Assembly (NCBI GenBank): GCA_963920705.1
Contig: CAWUCO010000206.1
Coordinates: 62,001 to 126,000, forward strand
Direction of reading: 5' to 3'
From: Odiellus spinosus
Lineage: Eukaryota; Arthropoda; Arachnida; Opiliones; Phalangiidae
DNA: 64,000 nt
Position 1 is the first letter of the stretch; the number at the start of each line of letters is the position of its first letter. The notes under the pieces are model-generated. The model had not been told where the DNA came from. It searched no databases and worked only from the letters and a program-made list of their open reading frames with translations. Both the position numbers and the translations under genes were made by a program. Positions 51,001 through 62,619 of the stretch are shown piece by piece.

Positions 51001-51522
51001 CCAATATTTGCTCTTTCGAGTGGTCTTAATTTTGTCTAAATCGCTTAAAAATCAAAAGTTTTGTGTCCATTTGAATCCAATAATCTTGGATTTTTAAGCG
51101 TTTTTGCTTAATTTTAACCAATTTTATATTGGTCACAATTTTGCAATTTAGACAAAACCAAAGTCATTCGAAAGAGCAATTAATGGACAGTCTAAATAAT
51201 AAGAGTTTTCAAAAATCCGTTGAAAAACAAGAAAAATATGGCCAATTCGAGAAACCATAGAATATCAAAATAGTCAAATTTCAGATTTTCAAAATTCGCT
51301 TTTTGATATTAGAAGTTTTTTGAATTGGCTATATTTTCCATGTTTTTCAACGGATTTTCCAAAACTCTTGTTTTTTAGATAGACCAATATTTGCTCTTTC
51401 GAGTGGTCTTAATTTTGTCTAAATCGCTTAAAAATCAAAAGTTTTGTGTCCATTTTAAACCAATAATCTTGGATTTTTAAGCGTTTTTGCTTAATTTTAA
51501 CCAATTTTATATTTGTCAAATT
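48077..51522 (+). repeat. Forward monomers with alternating TTCTAGAAATC copies
   Basis: Monomers at 48077, 48460, 48843, 49226, 49609, 49992, 50375, 50758 and 51141. TTCTAGAAATC copies occur at 48460, 49226 and 49992, a 766 bp dimer rhythm with varied partners (48843 has AGTATTCAAAA; 49609 has AACAAAAG). The last copy at 51141 has TTCGAGAAACC and TTAGAAGTTTTTTG, the markers of the right-hand region. Confidence 0.75.
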
Positions 51523-53816
51523 TTGCAATTTAGACAAAACCAAAGTCATTCGAAAGAGCAATTAATGGACAGTCTAAATAATAAGAGTTTTCAAAAATCC
51601 GTTGAAAAACAAGAAAAATATGGCCAATTCAAGAAATCATAGAATATCAAAATAGTCAAATTTCAGATTTTCAAAATTCGCTTTTTGATATTAGATGCTT
51701 TTTGAATTGTCCATATTTTCCATGTTTTTCAACGGATTTTCCAAAACTCTTGATTTTCAGATAGACCAATATTTGCTCTTTCGAGTAGTCTTAATTTTGT
51801 TTAAATCGCTTAAAAATCAAAAGTTTTGTGTCCATTTGAATCCAATAATCTTGGATTTTTAAGTGTTTTTGCTTTATTTTAACCAATTTTATATTTGTCA
51901 CAATTTTGCAATTTAGACAAAACCAAAGTCAGTCGAAAGAGCAATTAATGGACAGTCTAAATAATAAGAGTTTTCAAAAATCCGTTGAAAAACAAGAAAA
52001 ATATGGCCAATTCAAGAAATCATAGAATATCAAAATAGTCAAATTTCAGATTTTAAAAATTCGCTTTTTGATATTAGATGTTTTTTGAATTGTCCATATT
52101 TTCCATGTTTTTCAACGGATTTTCCAAAACTCTTGTTTTTTAGATAGACCAATATTTGCTCTTTCGAGTGGTCTTAATTTTGTCTAAATCGCTTAAAAAT
52201 CAAAAGTTTTGTGTCCATTTTAATCCAATAATCTTGGATTTTTAAGTGTTTTTGCTTTATTTTAACCAATTTTATATTTGTCACAATTTTGCAATTTAGA
52301 CAAAACCAAATTCATTCGAAAGAGATTAATGGACAGTCTAAATAACAAGAGTTTTCAAAAATCCGTTGAAAAACAAGAAAAATATGGCCAATTCAAGAAA
52401 TCATACAATATCAAAATAGTCAAATTTCAGATTTTAAAAATTCGCTTTTTGATATTAGATGTTTTTTTAATTGTCCATATTTTCCATGTTTTTCAACGAA
52501 TTTTCCAAAGCTCTTGATTTTCAGATAGACCAATATTTGCTCTTTCGAGTGGTCTTAATTTTGTCTAAATCGCTTAAAAATCAAAAGTTTTGTGTCCATT
52601 TGAATCCTATAATCTTGGATTTTTAAGCCTTTTTGCTTAATTTTAACCAATTTTATATTTGTCACAATTTTGCAATTTAGACAAAACCAAAGTCATTCGA
52701 AAGAGCAATTAATGGACAGTCTAAATAACAAGAGTTTTCAAAAATCCGTTGAAAAACAAGAAAAATATGGCCAATTCAATAAATCATAGAATATCAAAAT
52801 AGTCAAATTTCAGATTTTCAAAATTCGCTTTTTGATATTAGATGTTTTTTGAATTGTCCATATTTTCCATGTTTTTCAACGGATTTTTCCAAAACTCTTG
52901 ATTTTCAGATAGACCAATATTTGCTCTTTCGAGTGGTCTTAATTTTGTCTAAATCGCTTAAAAATCAAAAGTTTTGTGTCCATTTGAATTTAATAATCTT
53001 GGATTTTTAAGTGTTTTTGCTTTATTTTAACCAATTTTATATTTGTCACAATTTTGCAATTTAGACAAAACCAAATTCATTCGAAAGAGATTAATGGACA
53101 GTCTAAATAACAAGAGTTTTCAAAAATCCGTTGAAAAACAAGAAAAATATGGCCAATTCAAGAAATCATACAATATCAAAATAGTCAAATTTCAGATTTT
53201 AAAAATTCGCTTTTTGATATTAGATGTTTTTTTAATTGTCCATATTTTCCATGTTTTTCAACGGATTTTCCAAAACTCTTGATTTTCAGATAGACCAATA
53301 TTTGCTCTTTCGAGTGGTCTTAATTTTGTCTAAATCGCTTAAAAATCAAAAGTTTTGTGTCCATTTGAATCCTATAATCTTGGATTTTTAAGCCTTTTTG
53401 CTTAATTTTAACCAATTTTATATTTGTCACAATTTTGCAATTTAGACAAAACCAAAGTCATTCGAAAGAGCAATTAATGGACAGTCTAAATAACAAGAGT
53501 TTTCAAAAATCCGTTGAAAAACAAGAAAAATATGGCCAATTCAAGAAATCATAGAATATCAAAATAGTCAAATTTCAGATTTTCAAAATTCGCTTTTTGA
53601 TATTAGATGTTTTTTGAATTGTCCATATTTTCCATGTTTTTCAACGGATTTTCCAAAACTCTTGATTTTCAGATAGACCAATATTTGCTCTTTCGAGTGG
53701 TCTTAATTTTGTCTAAATCTCTTAAAAATCAAAAGTTTTTTGTCCATTTGAATCCAATAATCTTGGATTTTTAAGCGTTTTTGCTTAATTTTAACCAATT
53801 TTATATTTGTCAAATT
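51523..53816 (+). repeat. Higher-order repeat C, copy 1 (6 monomers, 2294 bp)
   Basis: Members at 51523, 51906, 52289, 52670, 53054 and 53435. Indels fix the order: TTGTCAAATTTTG (-1) at the first, AGTCAGTCGAAAG in the second, AAATTCATTCGAAAGAGATTAATGG (2-base loss) in the third and fifth, and GGATTTTTCC (+1) with CAATAAATC in the fourth. Linker AAGCCTTTTTGC precedes the fourth and sixth. The period is 4 short of 6 x 383 because of these indels. Confidence 0.9.
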
Positions 53817-56111
53817 TTGCAATTTAGACAAAACCAAAGTCATTCGAAAGAGCAATTAATGGACAGTCTAAATAATAAGAGTTTTCAAAAATCCGTTGAA
53901 AAACAAGAAAAATATGGCCAATTCAAGAAATCATAGAATATCAAAATAGTCAAATTTCAGATTTTCAAAATTCGCTTTTTGATATTAGATGCTTTTTGAA
54001 TTGTCCATATTTTCCATGTTTTTCAACGGATTTTCCAAAACTCTTGATTTTCAGATAGACCAATATTTGCTCTTTCGAGTAGTCTTAATTTTGTTTAAAT
54101 CGCTTAAAAATCAAAAGTTTTGTGTCCATTTGAATCCAATAATCTTGGATTTTTAAGTGTTTTTGCTTTATTTTAACCAATTTTATATTTGTCACAATTT
54201 TGCAATTTAGACAAAACCAAAGTCAGTCGAAAGAGCAATTAATGGACAGTCTAAATAATAAGAGTTTTCAAAAATCCGTTGAAAAACAAGAAAAATATGG
54301 CCAATTCAAGAAATCATAGAATATCAAAATAGTCAAATTTCAGATTTTAAAAATTCGCTTTTTGATATTAGATGTTTTTTGAATTGTCCATATTTTCCAT
54401 GTTTTTCAACGGATTTTCCAAAACTCTTGTTTTTTAGATAGACCAATATTTGCTCTTTCGAGTGATCTTAATTTTGTCTAAATCGCTTAAAAATCAAAAG
54501 TTTTGTGTCCATTTTAATCCAATAATCTTGGATTTTTAAGTGTTTTTGCTTTATTTTAACCAATTTTATATTTGTCACAATTTTGCAATTTAGACAAAAC
54601 CAAATTCATTCGAAAGAGATTAATGGACAGTCTAAATAACAAGAGTTTTCAAAAATCCGTTGAAAAACAAGAAAAATATGGCCAATTCAAGAAATCATAC
54701 AATATCAAAATAGTCAAATTTCAGATTTTAAAAATTCGCTTTTTGATATTAGATGTTTTTTTAATTGTCCATATTTTCCATGTTTTTCAACGAATTTTCC
54801 AAAGCTCTTGATTTTCAGATAGACCAATATTTGCTCTTTCGAGTGGTCTTAATTTTGTCTAAATCGCTTAAAAATCAAAAGTTTTGTGTCCATTTGAATC
54901 CTATAATCTTGGATTTTTAAGCCTTTTTGCTTAATTTTAACCAATTTTATATTTGTCACAATTTTGCAATTTAGACAAAACCAAAGTCATTCGAAAGAGC
55001 AATTAATGGACAGTCTAAATAACAAGAGTTTTCAAAAATCCGTTGAAAAACAAGAAAAATATGGCCAATTCAATAAATCATAGAATATCAAAATAGTCAA
55101 ATTTCAGATTTTCAAAATTCGCTTTTTGATATTAGATGTTTTTTGAATTGTCCATATTTTCCATGTTTTTCAACGGATTTTTCCAAAACTCTTGATTTTC
55201 AGATAGACCAATATTTGCTCTTTCGAGTGGTCTTAATTTTGTCTAAATCGCTTAAAAATCAAAAGTTTTGTGTCCATTTGAATTTAATAATCTTGGATTT
55301 TTAAGTGTTTTTGCTTTATTTTAACCAATTTTATATTTGTCACAATTTTGCAATTTAGACAAAACCAAATTCATTCGAAAGAGATTAATGGACAGTCTAA
55401 ATAACAAGAGTTTTCAAAAATCCGTTGAAAAACAAGAAAAATATGGCCAATTCAAGAAATCATACAATATCAAAATAGTCAAATTTCAGATTTTAAAAAT
55501 TCGCTTTTTGATATTAGATGTTTTTTTAATTGTCCATATTTTCCATGTTTTTCAACGGATTTTCCAAAACTCTTGATTTTCAGATAGACCAATATTTGCT
55601 CTTTCGAGTGGTCTTAATTTTGTCTAAATCGCTTAAAAATCAAAAGTTTTGTGTCCATTTGAATCCTATAATCTTGGATTTTTAAGCCTTTTTGCTTAAT
55701 TTTAACCAATTTTATATTTGTCACAATTTTGCAATTTAGACAAAACCAAAGTCATTCGAAAGAGCAATTAATGGACAGTCTAAATAACAAGAGTTTTCAA
55801 AAATCCGTTGAAAAACAAGAAAAATATGGCCAATTCAAGAAATCATAGAATATCAAAATAGTCAAATTTCAGATTTTCAAAATTCGCTTTTTGATATTAG
55901 ATGTTTTTTGAATTGTCCATATTTTCCATGTTTTTCAACGGATTTTCCAAAACTCTTGATTTTCAGATAGACCAATATTTGCTCTTTCGAGTGGTCTTAA
56001 TTTTGTCTAAATCTCTTAAAAATCAAAAGTTTTTTGTCCATTTGAATCCAATAATCTTGGATTTTTAAGCGTTTTTGCTTAATTTTAACCAATTTTATAT
56101 TGGTCACAATT
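53817..56111 (+). repeat. Higher-order repeat C, copy 2 (6 monomers, 2295 bp)
   Basis: Members at 53817, 54200, 54583, 54964, 55348 and 55729 repeat all C indels in order, including CGAATTTTCCAAAGC in the third. One visible difference is GAGTGATCTT near 54461 where copy 1 has GAGTGGTCTT near 52165. Confidence 0.9.
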
Positions 56112-59100
56112 TTGCAATTTAGACAAAACCAAAGTCATTCGAAAGAGCAATTAATGGACAGTCTAAATAATAAGAGTTTTCAAAAATCCGTTGAAAAACA
56201 AGAAAAATATGGCCAATTCGAGAAACCATAGAATATCAAAATAGTCAAATTTCAGATTTTCAAAATTCGCTTTTTGATATTAGAAGTTTTTTGAATTGGC
56301 TATATTTTCCATGTTTTTCAACGGATTTTCCAAAACTCTTGTTTTTTAGATAGACCAATATTTGCTCTTTCGAGTGGTCTTAATTTTGTCTAAATCGCTT
56401 AAAAATCAAAAGTTTTGTGTCCATTTGAATCCAATAATCTTGGATTTTTAAGTGTTTTTGCTTTATTTTAACCAATTTTATATTTGTCACAATTTTGCAA
56501 TTTAGACAAAACCAAAGTCATTCGAAAGAGCAATTAATGGACAGTCTAAATAACAAGAGTTTTCAAAAATCCGTTGAAAAACAAGAAAAATATGGCCAAT
56601 TCAAGAAATCATACAATATCAAAATAGTCAAATTTCAGATTTTAAAAATTCGCTTTTTGATATTAGATGTTTTTTTAATTGTCCATATTTTCCATGTTTT
56701 TCAACGGATTTTCCAAAACTCTTGATTTTCAGATAGACCAATATTTGCTCTTTCGAGTGGTCTTAATTTTGTCTAAATCGCTTAAAAATCAAGTTTTGTG
56801 TCCATTTGAATCCTATAATCTTGGATTTTTAAGCCTTTTTGCTTAATTTTAACCAATTTTATATTTGTCACAATTTTGCAATTTAGACAAAACCAAAGTC
56901 ATTCGAAAGAGCAATTAATGGACAGTCTAAATAACAAGAGTTTTCAAAAATCCGTTGAAAAACAAGAAAAATATGGCCAATTCAAGAAATCATAGAATAT
57001 CAAAATAGTCAAATTTCAGATTTTCAAAATTCGCTTTTTGATATTAGATGTTTTTTGAATTGTCCATATTTTCCATGTTTTTCAACGGATTTTCCAAAAC
57101 TCTTGATTTTCAGATAGACCAATATTTGCTCTTTCGAGTGGTCTTAATTTTGTCTAAATCGCTTAAAAATCAAAAGTTTTGTGTCCATTTGAATCCAATA
57201 ATCTTGGATTTTTAAGTGTTTTTGCTTTATTTTAACCAATCTTATTTTTGTCACAATTTTGCAATTTAGACAAAACCAAAGTCATTCGAAAGAGCAATTA
57301 ATGGACAGTCTAAATAACAAGAGTTTTCAAAAATCCGTTGAAAAACAAGAAAAATATGGCCAATTCAAGAAACCATACAATATCAAAATAGTCAAATTTC
57401 AGATTTTCAAAATTCGCTTTTTGATATTAGATGTTTTTTGAATTGTCCATATTTTCCATGTTTTTCAACGGATTTTCCAAAACTCTTGTTTTTTAGATAG
57501 ACCAATATTTGCTCTTTCGAGTAGTCTTAATTTTGTCTAAATCGCTTAAAAATCAAAAGTTTTGTGTCCATTTGAATCCAATAATCTTGGATTTTTAAGT
57601 GTTTTTGCTTTATTTTAACCAATTTTATATTTGTCACAATTTTGCAATTTAGACAAAACCAAAGTCATTCGAAAGAGCAATTAATGGACAGTCTAAATAA
57701 CAAGAGTTTTCAAAAATCCGTTGAAAAACAAGAAAAATATGGCCAATTCAAGAAATCATAGAATATCAAAATAGTCAAATTTCAGATTTTCAAAATTCGC
57801 TTTTTGATATTAGATGTTTTTTGAATTGTCCATATTTTCCATGTTTTTCAACGGATTTTCCAAAACTCTTGATTTTCAGATAGACCAATATTTGCTCTTT
57901 CGAGTGGTCTTAATTTTGTCTAAATCGCTTAAAAATCAAAAGTTTTGTGTCCATTTGAATCCAATAATCTTGGATTTTTAAGCGTTTTTGCTTAATTTTA
58001 ACCAATTTTATATTGGTCACAATTTTGCAATTTAGACAAAACCAAAGTCATTCGAAAGAGCAATTAATGGACAGTCTAAATAATAAGAGTTTTCAAAAAT
58101 CCGTTGAAAAACAAGAAAAATATGGCCAATTCGAGAAACCATAGAATATCAAAATAGTCAAATTTCAGATTTTCAAAATTCGCTTTTTGATATTAGAAGT
58201 TTTTTGAATTGGCTATATTTTCCATGTTTTTCAACGGATTTTCCAAAACTCTTGTTTTTTAGATAGACCAATATTTGCTCTTTCGAGTGGTCTTAATTTT
58301 GTCTAAATCGCTTAAAAATCAAAAGTTTTGTGTCCATTTGAAACCAATAATCTTGGATTTTTAAGCGTTTTTGCTTAATTTTAACCAATTTTATATTTGT
58401 CACAATTTTGCAATTTAGACAAAACCAAAGTCATTCGAAAGAGCAATTAATGTACAGTCTAAATAATAAGAGTTTTCATAAATCCGTTGAAAAACAAGAA
58501 AAATATGGCCAATTCAAGAAATCATAGAATATCAAAATAGTCAAATTTCAGATTTTCAAAATTCGCTTTTTGATATTAGATGTTTTTTGAATTGGCTATA
58601 TTTTCCATGTTTTTCAACGGATTTTCCAAAACTCTTGTTTTTTAGATAGACCAATGTTTGCTCTTTCGAGTGGTCTTAATTTTGTCTAAATCGCTTAAAA
58701 ATCAAAAGTTTTGTGTCCATTTGAATCCAATAATCTTGGATTTTTAAGTGTTTTTGCTTTATTTTAACCAATTTTATATTTGTCACAATTTTGCAATTTA
58801 GAAAACCTAAGTCATTCGAAAGAGCAATTAATGGACAGTCTAAATAACAAGAGTTTTCAAAAATCCGTTGAAAAACAAGAAAAATATGGCCAATTCAAGA
58901 AACCATACAATATCAAAATAGTCAAATTTCAGATTTTCAAAATTCGCTTTTTGATATTAGATGTTTTTTTAATTGTCCATATTTTCCATGTTTTTCAACG
59001 GATTTTCCAAAACTCTTGTTTTTTAGATAGACCAATATTTGCTCTTTCGAGTAGTCTTAATTTTGTCTAAATCGCTTAAAAATCAAAAGTTTTGTGTCCA

Positions 59101-59555
59101 TTTGAATCCAATAATCTTGGATTTTTAAGTGTTTTTGCTTTATTTTAACCAATTTTATATTTGTCACAATTTTGCAATTTAGACAAAACCAAAGTCATTC
59201 GAAAGAGCAATTAATGGACAGTCTAAATAACAAGAGTTTTCAAAAATCCGTTGAAAAACAAGAAAAATATGGCCAATTCAAGAAACCATACAATATCAAA
59301 ATAGTCAAATTTCAGATTTTCAAAATTCGCTTTTTGATATTAGATGTTTTTTGAATTGTCCATATTTTTCCATGTTTTTCAACGGATTTTCCAAAACTCT
59401 TGATTTTCAGATAGACCAATATTTGCTCTTTCGAGTGGTCTTAATTTTGTCTAAATCGCTTAAAAATCAAAAGTTTTGTGTCCATTTGAATCCAATAATC
59501 TTGGATTTTTAAGCGTTTTTGCTTAATTTTAACCAATTTTATATTGGTCACAATT
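56112..59555 (+). repeat. 5-mer higher-order repeat, one full and one partial copy (~1913 bp)
   Basis: Members at 56112, 56495, 56876, 57259 and 57642, then 58025, 58408, 58791 and 59172. The TTCGAGAAACC plus TTAGAAGTTTTTTG monomer starts each unit (56112, 58025) and matches 51141. Indels include TCAAGTTTTG (-2) near 56790, GAAAACCTAAG (-2) near 58801 and CATATTTTTCCATG (+1) near 59361. Private changes include ATGTACAGTC near 58450 and CCAATGTTTGC near 58650. Confidence 0.78.
58780..59070 (+). other. Longest open frame (96 codons), not a gene
   Basis: A 2-base loss near 58801 shifts the repeat's usual frame, and GTTTTTTTAAT replaces GTTTTTTGAAT near 58970, removing the usual stop. The frame starts at a GTC-region non-ATG triplet and simply reads through a2. 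Similar 79-codon frames at 52278, 53043, 54572 and 55337 come from the 2-base loss in HOR C. The predicted peptide is Lys/Phe/Ile-rich as expected from AT-rich DNA, with no recognisable domain. I regard all open frames in this window as non-coding. Confidence 0.85.
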
Positions 59556-62500
59556 TTGCAATTTAGACAAGACCAAAGTCATTCGAAAGAGCAATTAATG
59601 GACAGTCTAAATAATAAGAGTTTTCAAAAATCCGTTGAAAAACAAGAAAAATATGGCCAATTCGAGAAACCATAGAATATCAAAATAGTCAAATTTCAGA
59701 TTTTCAAAATTCGCTTTTTGATATTAGATGTTTTTTGAATTGGCTATATTTTCCATGTTTTTCAACGGATTTTCCAAAACTCTTGTTTTTTAGATAGACC
59801 AATATTTGCTCTTTCGAGTGGTCTTAATTTTGTCTAAATCGCTTAAAAATCAAAAGTTTTGTGTCCATTTGAATCCAATAATCTTGGATTTTTAAGTGTT
59901 TTTGCTTTATTTTAACCAATTTTATATTTGTCACAATTTTGCAATTTAGACAAAACCAAAGTCATTCGAAAGAGCAATTAATGGACAGTCTAAATAACAA
60001 GAGTTTTCAAAAATCCGTTGAAAAACAAGAAAAATATGGCCAATTCAAGAAACCATACAATATCAAAATAGTCAAATTTCAGATTTTCAAAATTCGCTTT
60101 TTGATATTAGATGTTTTTTGAATTGTCCATATTTTCCATGTTTTTCAACGGATTTTCCAAAACTCTTGTTTTTTAGATAGACCAATATTTGCTCTTTCGA
60201 GTGGTGTTAATTTTGTCTAAATCGCTTAAAAATCAAAAGTTTTGTGTCCATTTGAATCCAATAATTTGGATTTTTAAGTGTTTTTTTTATTTTAACCAAT
60301 TTTATATTTGTCACAATTTTGCAATTTAGACAAAACCAAAGTCATTCGAAAGAGCAATTAATGGACAGTCTAAATAATAAGAGTTTTCAAAAATCCGTTG
60401 AAAAACAAGAAAAATATGGCCAATTCGAGAAACCATAGAATATCAAAATAGTCAAATTTCAGATTTTCAAAATTCGCTTTTTGATATTAGATGCTTTTTG
60501 AATTGTCCATATTTTCCATGTTTTTCAACGGATTTTCCAAAACTCTTGATTTTCAGATAGACCAATATTTGCTCTTTCGAGTAGTCTTAATTTTGTTTAA
60601 ATCGCTTAAAAATCAAAAGTTTTGTGTCCATTTGAATCCAATAATCTTGGATTTTTAAGTGTTTTTGCTTTATTTTAACCAATTTTATATTTGTCACAAT
60701 TTTGCAATTTAGACAAAACCAAAGTCATTCGAAAGAGCAATTAATGGACAGTCTAAATAACAAGAGTTTTCAAAAATCCGTTGAAAAACAAGAAAAATAT
60801 GGCCAATTCAAGAAACCATACAATATCAAAATAGTCAAATTTCAGATTTTCAAAATTCGCTTTTTGATATTAGATGTTTTTTGAATTGTCCATATTTTCC
60901 ATGTTTTTCAACGGATTTTCCAAAACTCTTGTTTTTTAGATAGACCAATATTTGCTCTTTCGAGTAGTCTTAATTTTGTCTAAATCGCTTAAAAATCAAA
61001 AGTTTTGTGTCCATTTGAATCCAATAATCTTGGATTTTTAAGCCTTTTTGCTTAATTTTAACCAATTTTATATTTGTCACAATTTTGCAATTTAGACAAA
61101 ACCAAAGTCATTCGAAAGAGCAATTAATGGACAGTCTAAATAACAAGAGTTTTCAAAAATCCGTTGAAAAACAAGAAAAATATGGCCAATTCAAGAAATC
61201 ATAGAATATCAAAATAGTCAAATTTCAGATTTTCAAAATTCGCTTTTTGATATTAGATGTTTTTTGAATTGTCCATATTTTCCATGTTTTTCAACGGATT
61301 TTCCAAAACTCTTGATTTTCAGATAGACCAATATTTGCTCTTTCGAGTGGTCTTAATTTTGTCTAAATCGCTTAAAAATCAAAAGTTTTGTGTCCATTTG
61401 AATCCAATAATCTTGGATTTTTAAGCGTTTTTGCTTAATTTTAACCAATTTTATATTGGTCACAATTTTGCAATTTAGACAAGACCAAAGTCATTCGAAA
61501 GAGCAATTAATGGACAGTCTAAATAATAAGAGTTTTCAAAAATCCGTTGAAAAACAAGAAAAATATGGCCAATTCGAGAAACCATAGAATATCAAAATAG
61601 TCAAATTTCAGATTTTCAAAATTCGCTTTTTGATATTAGATGTTTTTTGAATTGGCTATATTTTCCATGTTTTTCAACGGATTTTCCAAAACTCTTGTTT
61701 TTTAGATAGACCAATATTTGCTCTTTCGAGTGGTCTTAATTTTGTCTAAATCGCTTAAAAATCAAAAGTTTTGTGTCCATTTGAATCCAATAATCTTGGA
61801 TTTTTAAGTGTTTTTGCTTTATTTTAACCAATTTTATATTTGTCACAATTTTGCAATTTAGACAAAACCAAAGTCATTCGAAAGAGCAATTAATGGACAG
61901 TCTAAATAACAAGAGTTTTCAAAAATCCGTTGAAAAACAAGAAAAATATGGCCAATTCAAGAAACCATACAATATCAAAATAGTCAAATTTCAGATTTTC
62001 AAAATTCGCTTTTTGATATTAGATGTTTTTTGAATTGTCCATATTTTCCATGTTTTTCAACGGATTTTCCAAAACTCTTGTTTTTTAGATAGACCAATAT
62101 TTGCTCTTTCGAGTGGTGTTAATTTTGTCTAAATCGCTTAAAAATCAAAAGTTTTGTGTCCATTTGAATCCAATAATTTGGATTTTTAAGTGTTTTTTTT
62201 ATTTTAACCAATTTTATATTTGTCACAATTTTGCAATTTAGACAAAACCAAAGTCATTCGAAAGAGCAATTAATGGACAGTCTAAATAATAAGAGTTTTC
62301 AAAAATCCGTTGAAAAACAAGAAAAATATGGCCAATTCGAGAAACCATAGAATATCAAAATAGTCAAATTTCAGATTTTCAAAATTCGCTTTTTGATATT
62401 AGATGCTTTTTGAATTGTCCATATTTTCCATGTTTTTCAACGGATTTTCCAAAACTCTTGATTTTCAGATAGACCAATATTTGCTCTTTCGAGTAGTCTT

Positions 62501-62613
62501 AATTTTGTTTAAATCGCTTAAAAATCAAAAGTTTTGTGTCCATTTGAATCCAATAATCTTGGATTTTTAAGTGTTTTTGCTTTATTTTAACCAATTTTAT
62601 ATTTGTCACGTGT
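59556..62613 (+). repeat. 5-mer higher-order repeat (1912 bp), one full and one partial copy
   Basis: The full unit 59556-61467 has members at 59556, 59939, 60319, 60702 and 61085; the partial copy starts at 61468 with 61851 and 62231. Markers are GACAAGACC at the first, and before the third a compressed linker, AATAATTTGG plus GTGTTTTTTTTATTTT, that shortens the step to 380. Confidence 0.85.
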
Positions 62614-62619
62614 TGGCAA
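62607..62619. other. Clustered substitutions creating CACGTG
   Basis: Where almost every other monomer reads CACAATTTTGCAAT, this copy reads CACGTGTTGGCAAT: four changes within six bases, including the palindrome CACGTG at 62607-62612. No other monomer I read has it. It could be a compound mutation, a patch from a diverged copy, or a sequence error. CACGTG is the core of an E-box, but with no gene nearby no regulatory role is claimed. Confidence 0.8.
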
